64,000 bases of DNA from assembly GCF_009982895.1 (NCBI RefSeq), contig NZ_WXZL01000005.1, forward strand, positions 62,001 to 126,000, in the 5' to 3' direction. This DNA comes from Deinococcus alpinitundrae. Its GTDB lineage: Bacteria > Deinococcota > Deinococci > Deinococcales > Deinococcaceae. A model generated the notes under the pieces. The model worked only from the letters and a program-made list of their open reading frames with translations, searched no databases and was not told the origin of the DNA. Shown here one piece after another: positions 47,241 to 57,209 of the stretch; position 1 is the first letter of the stretch; every line of letters starts with the position of its first letter. The position numbers and the translations under genes are program-made.

Positions 47241-49370
47241 TCAGCCGGCCCGCTCAGCGGCCTGTCGGCGGGTTCGCAGCACGCCGATTTCCTGCAAGCT
47301 CAGCCCCACTGTGTTGAGGGCGTAGACCACCGCCAGAATGATCAGCAGCAGGCTGGGACTGACGGGGCCAGGCAGGTACGGCACCTCCAGCCAGCCGCGC
47401 CCAGCCAGCCAGCTGCTGAGCGCTGCCGCCCAGCCGAGCAGCAGCACCACGCCCCACGCGCCGTCGAGCAGAGCGCTGCCGGGCAGCAGCAAGGCCAGCA
47501 GCCGAAACAGGGCCGGGCGTCCGGGGCGCGGCTCTCCCGAAGGCGCGGGGGTCAGCAGCCACACCACCCCCAGCGCGTAGCCCAACAGCAGCAGCGAGAC
47601 CCAGACGGCTTGCAGCGGCGTGCTGAGGCGGGTGGGGGTGGCCATCAAAGCGCTCCAGGGATTGATGATGAGCGCGCGCAGCTGCCCCGCCAGACTGCCG
47701 CCCAATGCGCGCACCAGGGCGCGCTGATCGGGGTAGCACAATCTGGCCTCGCTGCGGTACTCGCGCTGAAAGGCGGCTTCCGGCGCGGCCGGCTCGAGGC
47801 CCAGGTTGTAGGCGGGGGCCAGCAGATCGGGGGCCGCCGAGAGCGAGACGCGCCACAGCTCGCGGGCCTGGGCGGTGTCGCCCCGGTCCTGGGCCAGCAC
47901 CCCGAGGTTGTTCTGGGCGCACGGCAGCGGTGCGGCGGCGCTCTCGTAGGTGCTGCGCGCCGCCGGGTCGTCGCCGCCCTGCTGGGCCGCCAGGCCGCGC
48001 AGCAAGGCGGTTTCGCGACTGGGGGTCAGTTCCAGGCGGTCCAGGCCGCCGTAAAACCATGCTCCGCCGTAGGTGCCGATATTCAGCGCCGGAACCTGCA
48101 AGCGCGTCTCGGTGCGCGCCGCCCAGGTCCAGGCCGAGAGGCTGACCAGCAGGCCCGAGAGCAGCGAGAGCAGCACCAGCTTCTCGCCCAGCCCGGCGTA
48201 GGCGACCACGCTGCGCCGCAGCCGCGAGAGCGGGTGGCGAACCCAGCTGCCCCAGCGCCCGCCCAGCAGGGCGGTGGTCTGGCCCTGCACCCGCCAGGCA
48301 CGGGCCGCCAGCGTCAGGTAAGCGGCCAGCACACTCAGCAGCAGCACGGCAGCACTCAGGCGGGCGGCGTCGCGCAGGGTCAAGAGGGCGTCCGCGCCGA
48401 GGTTATATACGGTGCCCTGGGTCAGCGTCTGGGCAAAGGCGCGCCACTCCTCGGCCTCGCCGCTGCGGCCCTGGGCATCGAGCAACGCGGCGTAGCGGGC
48501 GTATACGGCAGGGCCCCCCTCGAAGCGCGGCGAGGTCTGGCGCAGGTAGCGAATCCACACGTCGGCGCGCTCCAGCTTGTTCTGGGCCAGCAGCTGTTCG
48601 AGTTCGCCGAGCGGGTCGCCGTAAGCGCTCAAAGCGGCGCGGCTGATCGGTAGGGCCGGGTCGTAGCCGCGCGCAGCGTAGTCGCGGGCCGCCCGGCTGA
48701 GTAGCAGGTTGGCCGCACTCGGCGAGTTGAGCGTCTCCATCTGGGCGGCGAGTTGCAAGGATGCCGGAAACGCCAGCGGCAGACTGGCTGCCCGCTGAAT
48801 CTGGCTCAGCGCCATGAAGCGGTCGCCGCGCTGGCGGGCCAGGGCGGCCACCCGCAGTGCCACGAACGGATTGGTGGGGTCCTGGGCGGCGGCGGCCTTG
48901 ACCTGGGCTTCGGGCACTTGCTGAGCGGCCCGGCGAAGCCAGCCGGTGACGGCCGGGTCGGGCACGAACACCACCCGCTCCTGAATTTGGTTGTCCGTCA
49001 CCGTATAGGTGTCCTGCGCGCCGCTCGGCCCCGCCGTGACCCGCAGCACCCCGCCGCTGGCGTCCAGGCCGCTGATCATGTCAGAGAAGTCGAGCCGGGT
49101 CAGCACGTCCCCCTGGGGGCCGTAGCCGTAGAGCGCGGGGCCGACGCCCAGCCAGGTGGTGTCGCCCTGGCTTACCGGGCCGCTGAGATCGCCCAGCGTC
49201 TCCGGAAAATTCAGGGTGGCCTGGGTGGCCCCGTTCTGCGCGAAGCTGAGGTTGCGCCCGTCCAGCACGGCGGCGGCCCCGGCGACTCCGCCGAAACCCA
49301 CTCCAGACAGGCCCAGCCCAAAGCACAGCGCCAGCAGGGCCGGGGCCGCCCAGCGCCGGTTCAGCGCCAC
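47241..49370 (-). CDS. Large membrane protein with TPR-like repeats, function unknown
   Basis: A 709-aa protein from GTG 49370 (a TTG at 49406 would overlap plsY). The N-terminal segment ALLALCFGLGLSGVGFGG is a signal or anchor. A beta region and TPR-like helices follow (residues about 140-330). Two hydrophobic segments come next near 340-410, then a second TPR-like part (NNLGVLAQDRGDTAQARELW), and three or four transmembrane helices end it. I recognise no family. Its position directly after plsY suggests a role in the envelope. Confidence 0.75.
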   Translation of the reverse strand: MALNRRWAAPALLALCFGLGLSGVGFGGVAGAAAVLDGRNLSFAQNGATQATLNFPETLGDLSGPVSQGDTTWLGVGPALYGYGPQGDVLTRLDFSDMISGLDASGGVLRVTAGPSGAQDTYTVTDNQIQERVVFVPDPAVTGWLRRAAQQVPEAQVKAAAAQDPTNPFVALRVAALARQRGDRFMALSQIQRAASLPLAFPASLQLAAQMETLNSPSAANLLLSRAARDYAARGYDPALPISRAALSAYGDPLGELEQLLAQNKLERADVWIRYLRQTSPRFEGGPAVYARYAALLDAQGRSGEAEEWRAFAQTLTQGTVYNLGADALLTLRDAARLSAAVLLLSVLAAYLTLAARAWRVQGQTTALLGGRWGSWVRHPLSRLRRSVVAYAGLGEKLVLLSLLSGLLVSLSAWTWAARTETRLQVPALNIGTYGGAWFYGGLDRLELTPSRETALLRGLAAQQGGDDPAARSTYESAAAPLPCAQNNLGVLAQDRGDTAQARELWRVSLSAAPDLLAPAYNLGLEPAAPEAAFQREYRSEARLCYPDQRALVRALGGSLAGQLRALIINPWSALMATPTRLSTPLQAVWVSLLLLGYALGVVWLLTPAPSGEPRPGRPALFRLLALLLPGSALLDGAWGVVLLLGWAAALSSWLAGRGWLEVPYLPGPVSPSLLLIILAVVYALNTVGLSLQEIGVLRTRRQAAERAG

Positions 49371-49371
49371 C

Positions 49372-49953
49372 TCACGCTGCCTTTTTTCCCAGCTTGCCGT
49401 CCTCAATCAGGAGTTGCACCGAGCGCGCCCCCATGCCCAGGGTCGCGGCGATCAGCGCCAGGGTGCCGCCCAGCCACAGTGAGGCCACCACGCTGATCGG
49501 CAGCACCACCGCCGACATGAACGGAATGACGTTGAGGCCGACTTTCTTCTGGATGGTGGCCTTGTAGAGCGGCATCACGATCAAGGAGAGCAGGATCATC
49601 AACAGCAGCGTCTTGGGCGCGATGATCAGCAGGGCACCCAGCATCGGGGCAATGCCGCCGCCGCCGCTGAAGCGGAAAAACACTGGGTAGCAGTGGCCGA
49701 TGATCACCAGGAACATGGCCGCCCAGGCCCATTCCGGCGCGAACCGCACGGCCAGAAATGCCGCCAGCACGCCCTTGAGAATGTCGAGCGCCGAGATGAT
49801 CAGGGCCGGGGCGAGGCCGTACTGCCGGAACATGCCGCTGCCGCCGGGCATGTCGCGCCCGCGCACCTCGTCGCCGCGCAGGTGCGAGTAGATCACGCCG
49901 AAGACGACCGAGCCGAGCAGGTAGGCGGCCAGCAGCACCAGAAAGACAGTCAC
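49372..49953 (-). CDS. plsY: Glycerol-3-phosphate acyltransferase PlsY
   Basis: A 193-aa five-helix membrane enzyme that acylates glycerol-3-phosphate with acyl-phosphate, the first step of phospholipid synthesis. It has the usual N-terminus LLGSVVFGVIYSHLRGDEVRGRDMPGGSGMFRQYG and the GGGIAPMLGALL and HCYPVFFRFSGG motifs. The start codon is GTG 49953, with TAGAAT (49960-49965) 6 nt upstream, so leaderless. The N-terminal GSV(P)FG variant shows Val where Ile/Pro is common, which is minor. Confidence 0.93.
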   Translation of the reverse strand: MTVFLVLLAAYLLGSVVFGVIYSHLRGDEVRGRDMPGGSGMFRQYGLAPALIISALDILKGVLAAFLAVRFAPEWAWAAMFLVIIGHCYPVFFRFSGGGGIAPMLGALLIIAPKTLLLMILLSLIVMPLYKATIQKKVGLNVIPFMSAVVLPISVVASLWLGGTLALIAATLGMGARSVQLLIEDGKLGKKAA

Positions 49954-50276
49954 CCAGGCATTCTAGAGCAGCCGGGTGGGGAAGCCGCCGGATGCCGGTG
50001 ACCGCTGCGACAACGGCGAAGTCTGCTGAAAGCGAAATATCTTTAGTGAATTAAGCTAATAGCTAAGCAATCGGCCCCTATTTTCGTGGTTTTCCTTGTT
50101 GAAGCGTCGCCGCACTTGCAATTGACTGTCCACTTCACTCAAGATTAAGAGAGCTTCCCAAATTCACCGCACTGGGCCGCTGTTTTGCTGAAAACAAGCG
50201 GTGTGTTTGATCTGGAGCTGCCCTGCTCTCACCCTGCCCGTGCCAATTGCACGTTTTGAATGGAGGACGCCCACCC
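49954..50276. other. Intergenic region with AT-rich block and promoter
   Basis: The gap between plsY and the unknown 467-aa gene includes an AT-rich block (about 50030-50080) with repeated AGCTA motifs, then the candidate promoter at 50122-50150 and a leader of about 120 nt. I see no ORF or RNA hairpin of note. Confidence 0.4.
50122..50150 (+). promoter_or_regulatory. Candidate promoter for the 467-aa gene
   Basis: -35 TTGACT (50122-50127), 17-nt spacer, -10 TTAAGA (50145-50150). The leader to GTG 50277 carries GGAGG at 50262-50266. The -10 is weak. Confidence 0.5.
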
Positions 50277-51680
50277 GTGACCCCGACCCTGCGCTATATC
50301 ATCACCCGCCCGTGCCTGTCCGAAGGCACGCTGACGGTGGCCAAATACCTCCGCGAGCTGTTTCCCGCCGAACTGGCCGGGCAGATGCTGCACCTGACCG
50401 ACGATCAGGGCCGCGAGTACCCGGCGCGGCTGTCCGACAATGCCCAGCGCCTGCTCGGGCTGAACGCGCTCTACCACGACCACAACCTCGATGTGAACGA
50501 TGTGCTGCTGCTCTCACCGCTGGGTGAGGGGCACTACCGGGTGAGCTGCGTGGTCAAGCCGCACACCGAGCGCCTCAGTCCGACCTACGGCGAGCGGCCC
50601 GCCCAGCTCACCCGCCGGGTGGTCGTCAACGCCACACCGCACGTGCGCGAGGTGCGCCTGGAAGTGGCCCCGGCGGCCGATCCCCACCCGACCCGCCTCG
50701 GTGAGAGCCGCCCGTCGCCGGAGCTGGCCGAGCCGGGTACTGGACGGGGAGCGGACGCGGCTCCGGCCGCCAGCCGCGTTGTCGAAACCCGCAGCCCACT
50801 GGCCCGCGCCGAACCGCAGCACGAACCCCAGCGCCCCGAAGCGCCGGTCGTCACCGAGGTGAGAAGTCACCCACCGCAGCGCGAGTCGTCAGCGCGCCCT
50901 GAACAAGCCCTGCGCTCCGAGCCTGCTCCGCGCCGCGAGCCGCCGCGCCCCGGCAGCGCACCTCAGACGCTATCCGCGCCCCCGGCTCGCGCTGTGGCCT
51001 CAGCCGCGCCGCTGCCGCTGGAAACGCTGGCCGATCAGCTCAGCGAACTCGCCCACCTGACCGGCTACCAGGTCGAGTACCTCGGCGGCGCAGACCTCGG
51101 GCCAGTGCGCCTGCGGGCCGATCTGGGCGCGCACGGCTACGACGTGATGCTGGCCCTCAGCGAAGCCGACCAGCAGCATCCGGCGTTTGGTCAGGGCACC
51201 TACCGCGCCCAGCTGACCTGGGAAAAGGACCAGGTGCCCGGCACGCCGCGCCTGACCCGCGAAGCCCTGGGCGCGCTGCTGGAACATGCCCGCCTCGCAC
51301 CGCTGACCCCCATCGATCTGCGCGGCTACTGGAACACGTCGAGCTTCGACCTCGATAGTATCGCCAGCCTGGCCGAACTGGTCAGCGCCCATCTGGTGCA
51401 GCGCGGCACCTTTACTTACGTGCTTGGCACCCTGGCGCAGCAACCGGCCCACAGCGTCGTCGATCCGGCCCGGCTGGCTGAGCGGCTGGGCAGCGGCGTC
51501 AACACCGCCGAACTGCACTCGATTCTGGAAACGCTATGCCGCGCACCGTTCATGGCCCTGATGCCGCTGCCGGGTAACCAGTACTACCTGCGCTCGGACG
51601 TGCCGAGTCTGCTGACCGAACTCTCAGACTACGCCCAGGGCGTGAACCGGCGGCTCCAGCCGGGCCGGGTGCGGGCCTAG
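50277..51680 (+). CDS. Protein of unknown function with Pro/Arg/Glu-rich linker
   Basis: A 467-aa protein starting at GTG 50277 (GGAGG upstream). Residues 1-115 form one compact domain ([56 protein letters not shown]). Residues about 130-240 are a low-complexity linker rich in Pro, Arg, Ala and Glu. The C-terminal domain (245-467) has [20 protein letters not shown] and an HTH-like region near [15 protein letters not shown]. No catalytic motif is visible. The N-terminal domain looks like a nucleic-acid or sRNA-binding fold only by composition. The function is unknown. Confidence 0.75.
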   Translation: MTPTLRYIITRPCLSEGTLTVAKYLRELFPAELAGQMLHLTDDQGREYPARLSDNAQRLLGLNALYHDHNLDVNDVLLLSPLGEGHYRVSCVVKPHTERLSPTYGERPAQLTRRVVVNATPHVREVRLEVAPAADPHPTRLGESRPSPELAEPGTGRGADAAPAASRVVETRSPLARAEPQHEPQRPEAPVVTEVRSHPPQRESSARPEQALRSEPAPRREPPRPGSAPQTLSAPPARAVASAAPLPLETLADQLSELAHLTGYQVEYLGGADLGPVRLRADLGAHGYDVMLALSEADQQHPAFGQGTYRAQLTWEKDQVPGTPRLTREALGALLEHARLAPLTPIDLRGYWNTSSFDLDSIASLAELVSAHLVQRGTFTYVLGTLAQQPAHSVVDPARLAERLGSGVNTAELHSILETLCRAPFMALMPLPGNQYYLRSDVPSLLTELSDYAQGVNRRLQPGRVRA

Positions 51681-51748
51681 TTGGTTTGGCCGCCGGGCCG
51701 GAGCTGGCCCCCTCACTCAATAGGTGTCCAGGGCCGCGTGCCCGAAGA

Positions 51749-52522
51749 CTAGGCTTTGCAGCGCAGGTCGGTGCCGAAATACCGGGTGCTGAGCTGCTCG
51801 TATCTGCCGTCACGCATGGTTTTGGCCAGTGCGCCGTTGAGGGCCAGGCGCAGGCTGCTGGCGCGGTCAGGCAACATCGCGCCCACCGGAATACTCCACT
51901 GCACCGGGCCGAAGTGAACGCCGGACTTGGGATAGAGCTTGGCCATCACTGGCTCCATGAGCTGGTAAGCCAAAGAGGCGTCGACCTGGCCGGTGGCGAC
52001 AGCGTAAATGACGGCGTTGGCGGTCGGAAAGACCTGCGCGCGTTTGGGAAACGGCAGCTTTTGCACGAAGGCTTGAATGGTGCTGCCCGACAGCACCCCG
52101 ATGTTCCGGTTTTCCAGATCGAAACGGGTCTGGATGGCCGGGTTGCGCGCCACCACCGACATACCTGCACACAGAAACGGCCTGGTGAAGTCCACCTTGT
52201 TTTCGCGGGTGCTGGTGATGCCCAGCCCGCCAATGGCCATATCGGTGCGCCCGCCCTGCAAATCGGCCATCATCGTGTCGAGCGCTGCCGAAGTGAAGTC
52301 CACTTTGAGGTTGAGGTCACCGGCCAGCATCGTCAGCAGCTCGGTCTCGAAGCCGGTGTAGCCGCCGTCCGCTTTGTAGCTCAGCGGCGGCAGGTCGAGG
52401 CTGCTGACGTGCAAGATGCCTTCCTGCCTGATCTCGGTCAGGCTGCGGGCCTGGGCAGGCAGGGCCAGCGTGAGGGCGCTCACGACCAAGGGGAGCAGCG
52501 CGGATTTGAAAGTGATTGACAT
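51749..52522 (-). CDS. Periplasmic amino-acid-type solute-binding protein
   Basis: A 257-aa SBP_bac_3 family protein with signal peptide (MSITFKSALLPLVVSALTLALPAQA). The lobe motif GYTGFETELLTMLAGDLNLKVDF and the ADLQGGRTDMAIGGLGITSTRENKVDFTRPF segment are typical of polar amino-acid binding proteins. There is no lipobox Cys, unlike Gram-positive members. GGGAGG lies 6 nt before the ATG. No permease or ATPase gene is adjacent, so it is an orphan binding protein. Confidence 0.9.
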   Translation of the reverse strand: MSITFKSALLPLVVSALTLALPAQARSLTEIRQEGILHVSSLDLPPLSYKADGGYTGFETELLTMLAGDLNLKVDFTSAALDTMMADLQGGRTDMAIGGLGITSTRENKVDFTRPFLCAGMSVVARNPAIQTRFDLENRNIGVLSGSTIQAFVQKLPFPKRAQVFPTANAVIYAVATGQVDASLAYQLMEPVMAKLYPKSGVHFGPVQWSIPVGAMLPDRASSLRLALNGALAKTMRDGRYEQLSTRYFGTDLRCKA

Positions 52523-52630
52523 ATGTTCCTCCCGAAGCGGCCAGTCAGGAGCTGCACCGAAGGGCCGCTTTCTTTTCTGATGGTGAAATGCATCCACCTT
52601 AAAAAGCGGCGTCTCACACTCGCCTGACAG

Positions 52631-52672
52631 AACAGCCGCGTGCCTGCTTTCATGAACGGGAGGGCGGCTGTT
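52631..52672 (-). terminator. Possible terminator between GNAT and SBP genes
   Basis: A 9-bp inverted repeat (AACAGCCGC/GCGGCTGTT) has a 24-nt loop and only a short U-rich tail on the minus strand. It lies after the GNAT stop at 52690. It is weak. Confidence 0.35.
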
Positions 52673-52689
52673 TGCCTGTGGCCATCTCC

Positions 52690-53277
52690 TTAGGGCGCTC
52701 GGTCGCCTTCCGGCCAGCGGGCGAAGATCAGGGTGTCGCGCAGCTGGCCTGGCTGCTGGGCGTCTGCAGCGTTGCGCTTGAGCCGGGCTTCGCGTTCAAA
52801 ACCCAGGCGCTCGGGCACGGCGGCGCTCCTGAGGTTGCGGGCGTCGCAGCGAATCTCGATGCGGGCAAAGCCCAGACCGCCCTGTTCAGCCGGAGTGAGG
52901 GCCAACTCGGTCAGCGCTTTTGCCGTCTCGGTGACGTAGCCGTGCCCCTCGCAGCGCTGGTCGAGCCAGTAGCCGATGTCGCCCACCGGCACCCCCCAGT
53001 CAATGCGGTGAATGCCGCACGAGCCGATCAACTGGCCCCGGCGCAGCATCAGGTACATCAGATCCTCGCCCGCAAGGAAGCGCTCGTGAGCGCGGGCCAT
53101 GCTTTCCCGCTGCTGTTCGGGCGTGCGCGGGGTCTGCGCCCAGGGCATCCAGGGCCGCAGGTGAGCCAGATTGGCATTGACCAGTGCGGCCATCGCCGGG
53201 CCGTCGTCTGCCGTGGGCACCCGCAACGTCAGGCGCGGGGTGGTGAGCGTTTCGGGAAACGGCGCGGGGTCGGGCAT
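52690..53277 (-). CDS. GNAT acetyltransferase, RimJ/RimL type
   Basis: A 195-aa acetyltransferase of the ribosomal-protein-alanine type. N-terminal LTTPRLTLRVPTADDGPAM and HLRPWMPWAQTPRT are family-typical. The acetyl-CoA site is GYWLDQRCEGHGYVTETAKAL, and motif B is IEIRCDARNLRSAAVPERLGFEREA. TACACT (53284-53289) lies 6 nt before the ATG. The divergent M3 peptidase starts 62 nt away. Confidence 0.9.
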   Translation of the reverse strand: MPDPAPFPETLTTPRLTLRVPTADDGPAMAALVNANLAHLRPWMPWAQTPRTPEQQRESMARAHERFLAGEDLMYLMLRRGQLIGSCGIHRIDWGVPVGDIGYWLDQRCEGHGYVTETAKALTELALTPAEQGGLGFARIEIRCDARNLRSAAVPERLGFEREARLKRNAADAQQPGQLRDTLIFARWPEGDRAP

Positions 53278-53283
53278 GGCCCA

Positions 53284-53332
53284 AGTGTAGTCGGCGGATC
53301 ACCGCGCCGTGCGCCCAGGCCAGGATTAGACT
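53284..53332. promoter_or_regulatory. Divergent leaderless promoters
   Basis: Minus-strand TACACT (53284-53289) is 6 nt from ATG 53277. Plus-strand TAGACT (53327-53332) is 7 nt from ATG 53340. Confidence 0.6.
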
Positions 53333-53339
53333 GCCGAAC

Positions 53340-55061
53340 ATGACTGCACCCGAAACGACTGTGGCCGATACCCTGGCGCTCACCCCCGAGCAGACCCACT
53401 GGGACACGTATGCGCCGCACTATGAAGCGCTGGATCGGGCCGAGTTGACGCCCGCCGGGGTGCCGAGCTGGCTGGCCGACTGGAGCGAAATCAGCAAGGC
53501 CGTGTCGCAGGCCGGGGCAATTCTGAGCCTGCGCGCCGACCTCGACACCGCCGACGTGGTGGCCCGCGAAGCGCTCGCCACCTTCCGCGCCGAGGTGACG
53601 CCCCCGCTGGGCCGCGCCGAGCAGCGGCTGCGCGAGAAGCTGCTGGGGGTCGCCGACTACAGCCCGGCTCCGGATTTCGCGCTGACCTACCGCCGGATGC
53701 GCAGCGAGGCGGCATTCTACCGCGAGGCCAACGTGACTCTGGAAGTCGAGCACCAGCGGCAGATGCAGCGCCACGCCGAGATTACCGGCAGTCAGACAGT
53801 GAATTTCGACGGCGCGGAGCTGACGGTGCCGGAAGCCGAGAGCCTGCTGGGCAGTGCCGACCGAACGCGCCGCGAGCAGGTCTGGCGGGCGATGGTCCGC
53901 AGCCGTGCAGAAAGCCGTGCGCCGCTGAACGATCTGGTGCTGGCGCTGCTCGCCACCCGCCGTCAGCTGGCTGCCAATGCCGATTTGAGCGATTACCGGG
54001 CCTACCGCTGGCAGGAACTCGACCGGGTGGACTACACGCCGCAGGACTGCCTCGACTTTCACCAGGCGGTGCTGGCCGAGGTGGTGCCGCTAGCCGCCGG
54101 ACTGATGCAGGACAAGGCGCGGCAGCTGGGCCTGGAGAGCCTGCGGCCCTGGGATTATTCGCGGCGCACGGCCCTGGACGCCCAGGGACGGCCCCCGCTG
54201 ACGCCCTTCAAGACCGCGCCGGAACTCGAAGGCATCGCTGAGCGGGTCTTCGACGCCCTCGACCCGGCGCTGGGCGCTCAGTTTGCCCAGATGCGCGGCG
54301 GGCTGCTCGATCTGGCCAGCCGCCAGGGGAAGATGAGCCACGCCTACTGCCAGAGCTTGCAGCAATCGGGGGTGCCGTTCGTGGTCATGAACGTGGTGGG
54401 CACCGCAAACGACCTGAATGTGCTGCTGCACGAGGTGGGCCATGCTTTTCACTTCTTTGCCAGTGCCCGCGCCCAGCCGCTGATGTGGAACCGCTGGAGT
54501 CCGATTGAATTTGTCGAAGTGCCGAGTATGGCAATGGAATTCCTGGCGCTGGATCATCTGGAGGCGGCTTACCTGCCCGCCGATCTGGAGCGGGTGCGCC
54601 GCGAGCAGCTCGAAAACAGCATTCTGTTCTTGCCCTGGGCTGCCCAGATGGACGCCTTCCAGCACTGGCTCTACACCGAAACCGGCCCCCAGGTCAGCGC
54701 CGCCGACCTCGACGCCAAGTGGCTCGAACTCGACCGGGCCTTTCATCCCTGGCTCGACTGGAGCGGCCTGGAGGAAGGCGAGCGGGCTTCCGGCTGGCAG
54801 TATTACCACATCTTCCGCGCGCCGCTTTATTACCTCGAATACGCCATGTGCAGCCTTGGGGCCCTGGGCATCTGGCGTTCAGCCTTGCAGGACGCCCCAG
54901 CGGCCCTGGAACGCTACAAGTCGGCGCTGAGCCTGGGCAACACCGTCAGCGTACCGGAACTGTACCGGGCGGCGGGGGTGGAATTCCGCTTCGACCGTCC
55001 CTACCTGGCCGAGCTGATGGCCTTCGTGACGCGTCAGCTCGGTGGGACGCTCGGCAGCTGA
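53340..55061 (+). CDS. M3 family oligoendopeptidase (PepF-like)
   Basis: A 573-aa zinc peptidase of the thimet/oligopeptidase-F clan, which cuts short peptides in the cytoplasm. The zinc motif HEVGHAFHFF (residues about 363-372) is preceded by NVLL, with the third ligand Glu in VEVPSMAMEFLALD. The C-terminal WQYYHIFRAPLYYLEYAMC and the FH-x-WLDW segment follow the family. The first 60 residues are variable. TAGACT lies 7 nt before the ATG. A peptidase with M20 fold follows 85 nt downstream. Confidence 0.93.
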   Translation: MTAPETTVADTLALTPEQTHWDTYAPHYEALDRAELTPAGVPSWLADWSEISKAVSQAGAILSLRADLDTADVVAREALATFRAEVTPPLGRAEQRLREKLLGVADYSPAPDFALTYRRMRSEAAFYREANVTLEVEHQRQMQRHAEITGSQTVNFDGAELTVPEAESLLGSADRTRREQVWRAMVRSRAESRAPLNDLVLALLATRRQLAANADLSDYRAYRWQELDRVDYTPQDCLDFHQAVLAEVVPLAAGLMQDKARQLGLESLRPWDYSRRTALDAQGRPPLTPFKTAPELEGIAERVFDALDPALGAQFAQMRGGLLDLASRQGKMSHAYCQSLQQSGVPFVVMNVVGTANDLNVLLHEVGHAFHFFASARAQPLMWNRWSPIEFVEVPSMAMEFLALDHLEAAYLPADLERVRREQLENSILFLPWAAQMDAFQHWLYTETGPQVSAADLDAKWLELDRAFHPWLDWSGLEEGERASGWQYYHIFRAPLYYLEYAMCSLGALGIWRSALQDAPAALERYKSALSLGNTVSVPELYRAAGVEFRFDRPYLAELMAFVTRQLGGTLGS

Positions 55062-55087
55062 CGGCGCGGCCAGGAAGTTCGGGGCGC

Positions 55088-55093
55088 TAGACT
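55088..55093 (+). promoter_or_regulatory. -10 box TAGACT of the M20 amidohydrolase
   Basis: TAGACT lies 53 nt upstream of the ATG, giving a leader with an AAGGAG Shine-Dalgarno. This contrasts with the leaderless M3 gene before it. Confidence 0.5.
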
Positions 55094-55146
55094 CGGAAAC
55101 GACCCGCTTTTCCTGTGCAGTTTTCTTTCCTCTTCAAGGAGACCCC

Positions 55147-56324
<1,178 letters not shown>

Positions 56325-56334
<10 letters not shown>

Positions 56335-56795
56335 GCCAGGCCGTTGTTGAGCAGCACCCCCAGCACGTCCGCCTTCTGCCAGCCTTCCGGCTTGAGCTGC
56401 TTGCCGTCGGCGCGGCGCGGCCCGGCTGTCTTGGTTAGGTTGGCGCGGTGAACCTCGGCGAACACCGCGTCAGCGTCGACCCCTAAGCTGCCCAGCGCGC
56501 CGTAGGCGACATACAGCAGATCGGCCAGTTCGTGTGCCAGCGGCGCGAGGTCGGTGGGCCGGGCGCGGCTGAGGTGTTCGGAAAGCTGCTCGAATTCCGC
56601 TTCCACCTCCTGCATCTCCTCGCGTAGCAGTGTGAGCCGCAGCTCCAGCTTGGCCGAACTGGGCACCTGGGGCTGCTCGGGGTAGGGCGCGCCGATGGCC
56701 GCGTGAAAGGCCCGGACCTTCTGGGCGTTGCTCGACTGGGCCTCGGTGAGCTGGGCGCTGATCGTCTGTGTGTCGGCAAGTGGTGTGTCGGTCAT
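56325..56795 (-). CDS. MazG-like nucleotide pyrophosphohydrolase
   Basis: A 156-aa protein of the all-alpha NTP-PPase superfamily. The metal-binding motif EExxE-like REEMQEVEAEF and the second ELADLLYVAYG fit MazG/HisE-type hydrolases, which cleave nucleoside or phosphoribosyl triphosphates. C-terminal FAEVHRANLTK and KPEGWQKADV are typical of phage and bacterial phosphoribosyl-ATP-type PPases. TAGCCT (56802-56807) lies 6 nt before the ATG. It converges with the amidohydrolase gene, overlapping it by 10 nt. Confidence 0.88.
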
Positions 56796-56834
56796 GGCTT
56801 CAGGCTAGCGTGCCCGCTGGCCGACGCCGCAGCA

Positions 56835-56861
56835 ACGAAAAAGCCGCCTCCGTTAGGAAGC
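56835..56861 (-). terminator. Terminator downstream of the tRNA-like element
   Basis: On the minus strand the stem GCTGCTTCC/GGAGGCGGC (with two wobble pairs) and a 4-nt loop is followed by TTTTT. It lies about 45 nt past the CCA of the tRNA-like sequence, consistent with a transcript that ends there. Confidence 0.75.
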
Positions 56862-56906
56862 AGCTCGTTTGTGTTGCGTCTGGGTTGTGCTCACTGTGGT
56901 GCGTTT

Positions 56907-57003
56907 TGGTGGCAGGCAACTGGACTCGAACCAGTTGGTGGCCGACCCCGGCCTGCTCGCACGCCCGTTTTAGGAGGTGGGCGACTCCCTCCAATTCCTC
57001 TGT
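56907..57003 (-). ncRNA. Degenerate or unusual class-II tRNA-like element
   Basis: The minus strand shows a clear tRNA 3' half: T arm ACTGG-TTCGAGT-CCAGT, 3' acceptor strand, discriminator A and an encoded CCA (56907-56909). A class-II-type variable hairpin (GGCCG/CGGCC) and a D-arm-like GGAATTGG are also present. However, the anticodon stem CGCCC/GGGCG encloses 12 nt instead of 7, and no 5' acceptor strand complementary to GCCTGCC is visible. A terminator follows. It is either a decayed tRNA or a structural variant. The 5' end is uncertain. Confidence 0.55.
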
Positions 57004-57071
57004 ACAGAAAAGCGGTGCAACAAAACCTGCTCAGGAACCGTGAACAAGTGTACGTGACTGAACCTGACGCA

Positions 57072-57088
57072 GAATGTGCAGAACATAA
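57072..57088. promoter_or_regulatory. RDRM-like palindrome (weak)
   Basis: GAATGTGCAGAACATAA resembles the Deinococcus radiation/desiccation response motif (TTATGTNNATNACATAA on this strand) at 11 of the 14 defined positions. The right half is perfect. It lies about 109 nt upstream of the HAD gene -10 and upstream of the tRNA-like element. Confidence 0.25.
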
Positions 57089-57209
57089 ATATCTGCTTAG
57101 ATTTTGAGTCCGTACCGAACATCCGCTCGCGGCTTTTGGCGGTGTGTGGGTCAGAGTGGCCTAGAACAGACGTCTGCTCTGCCTGTGCTGCCCGGCCATA
57201 ATACGCGGC

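Noticed and set aside
56907..57003. Ordinary tRNA call for this element
   Set aside because: A cloverleaf cannot be drawn: the anticodon loop is 12 nt and no complementary 5' acceptor strand exists, so it is reported as tRNA-like only.
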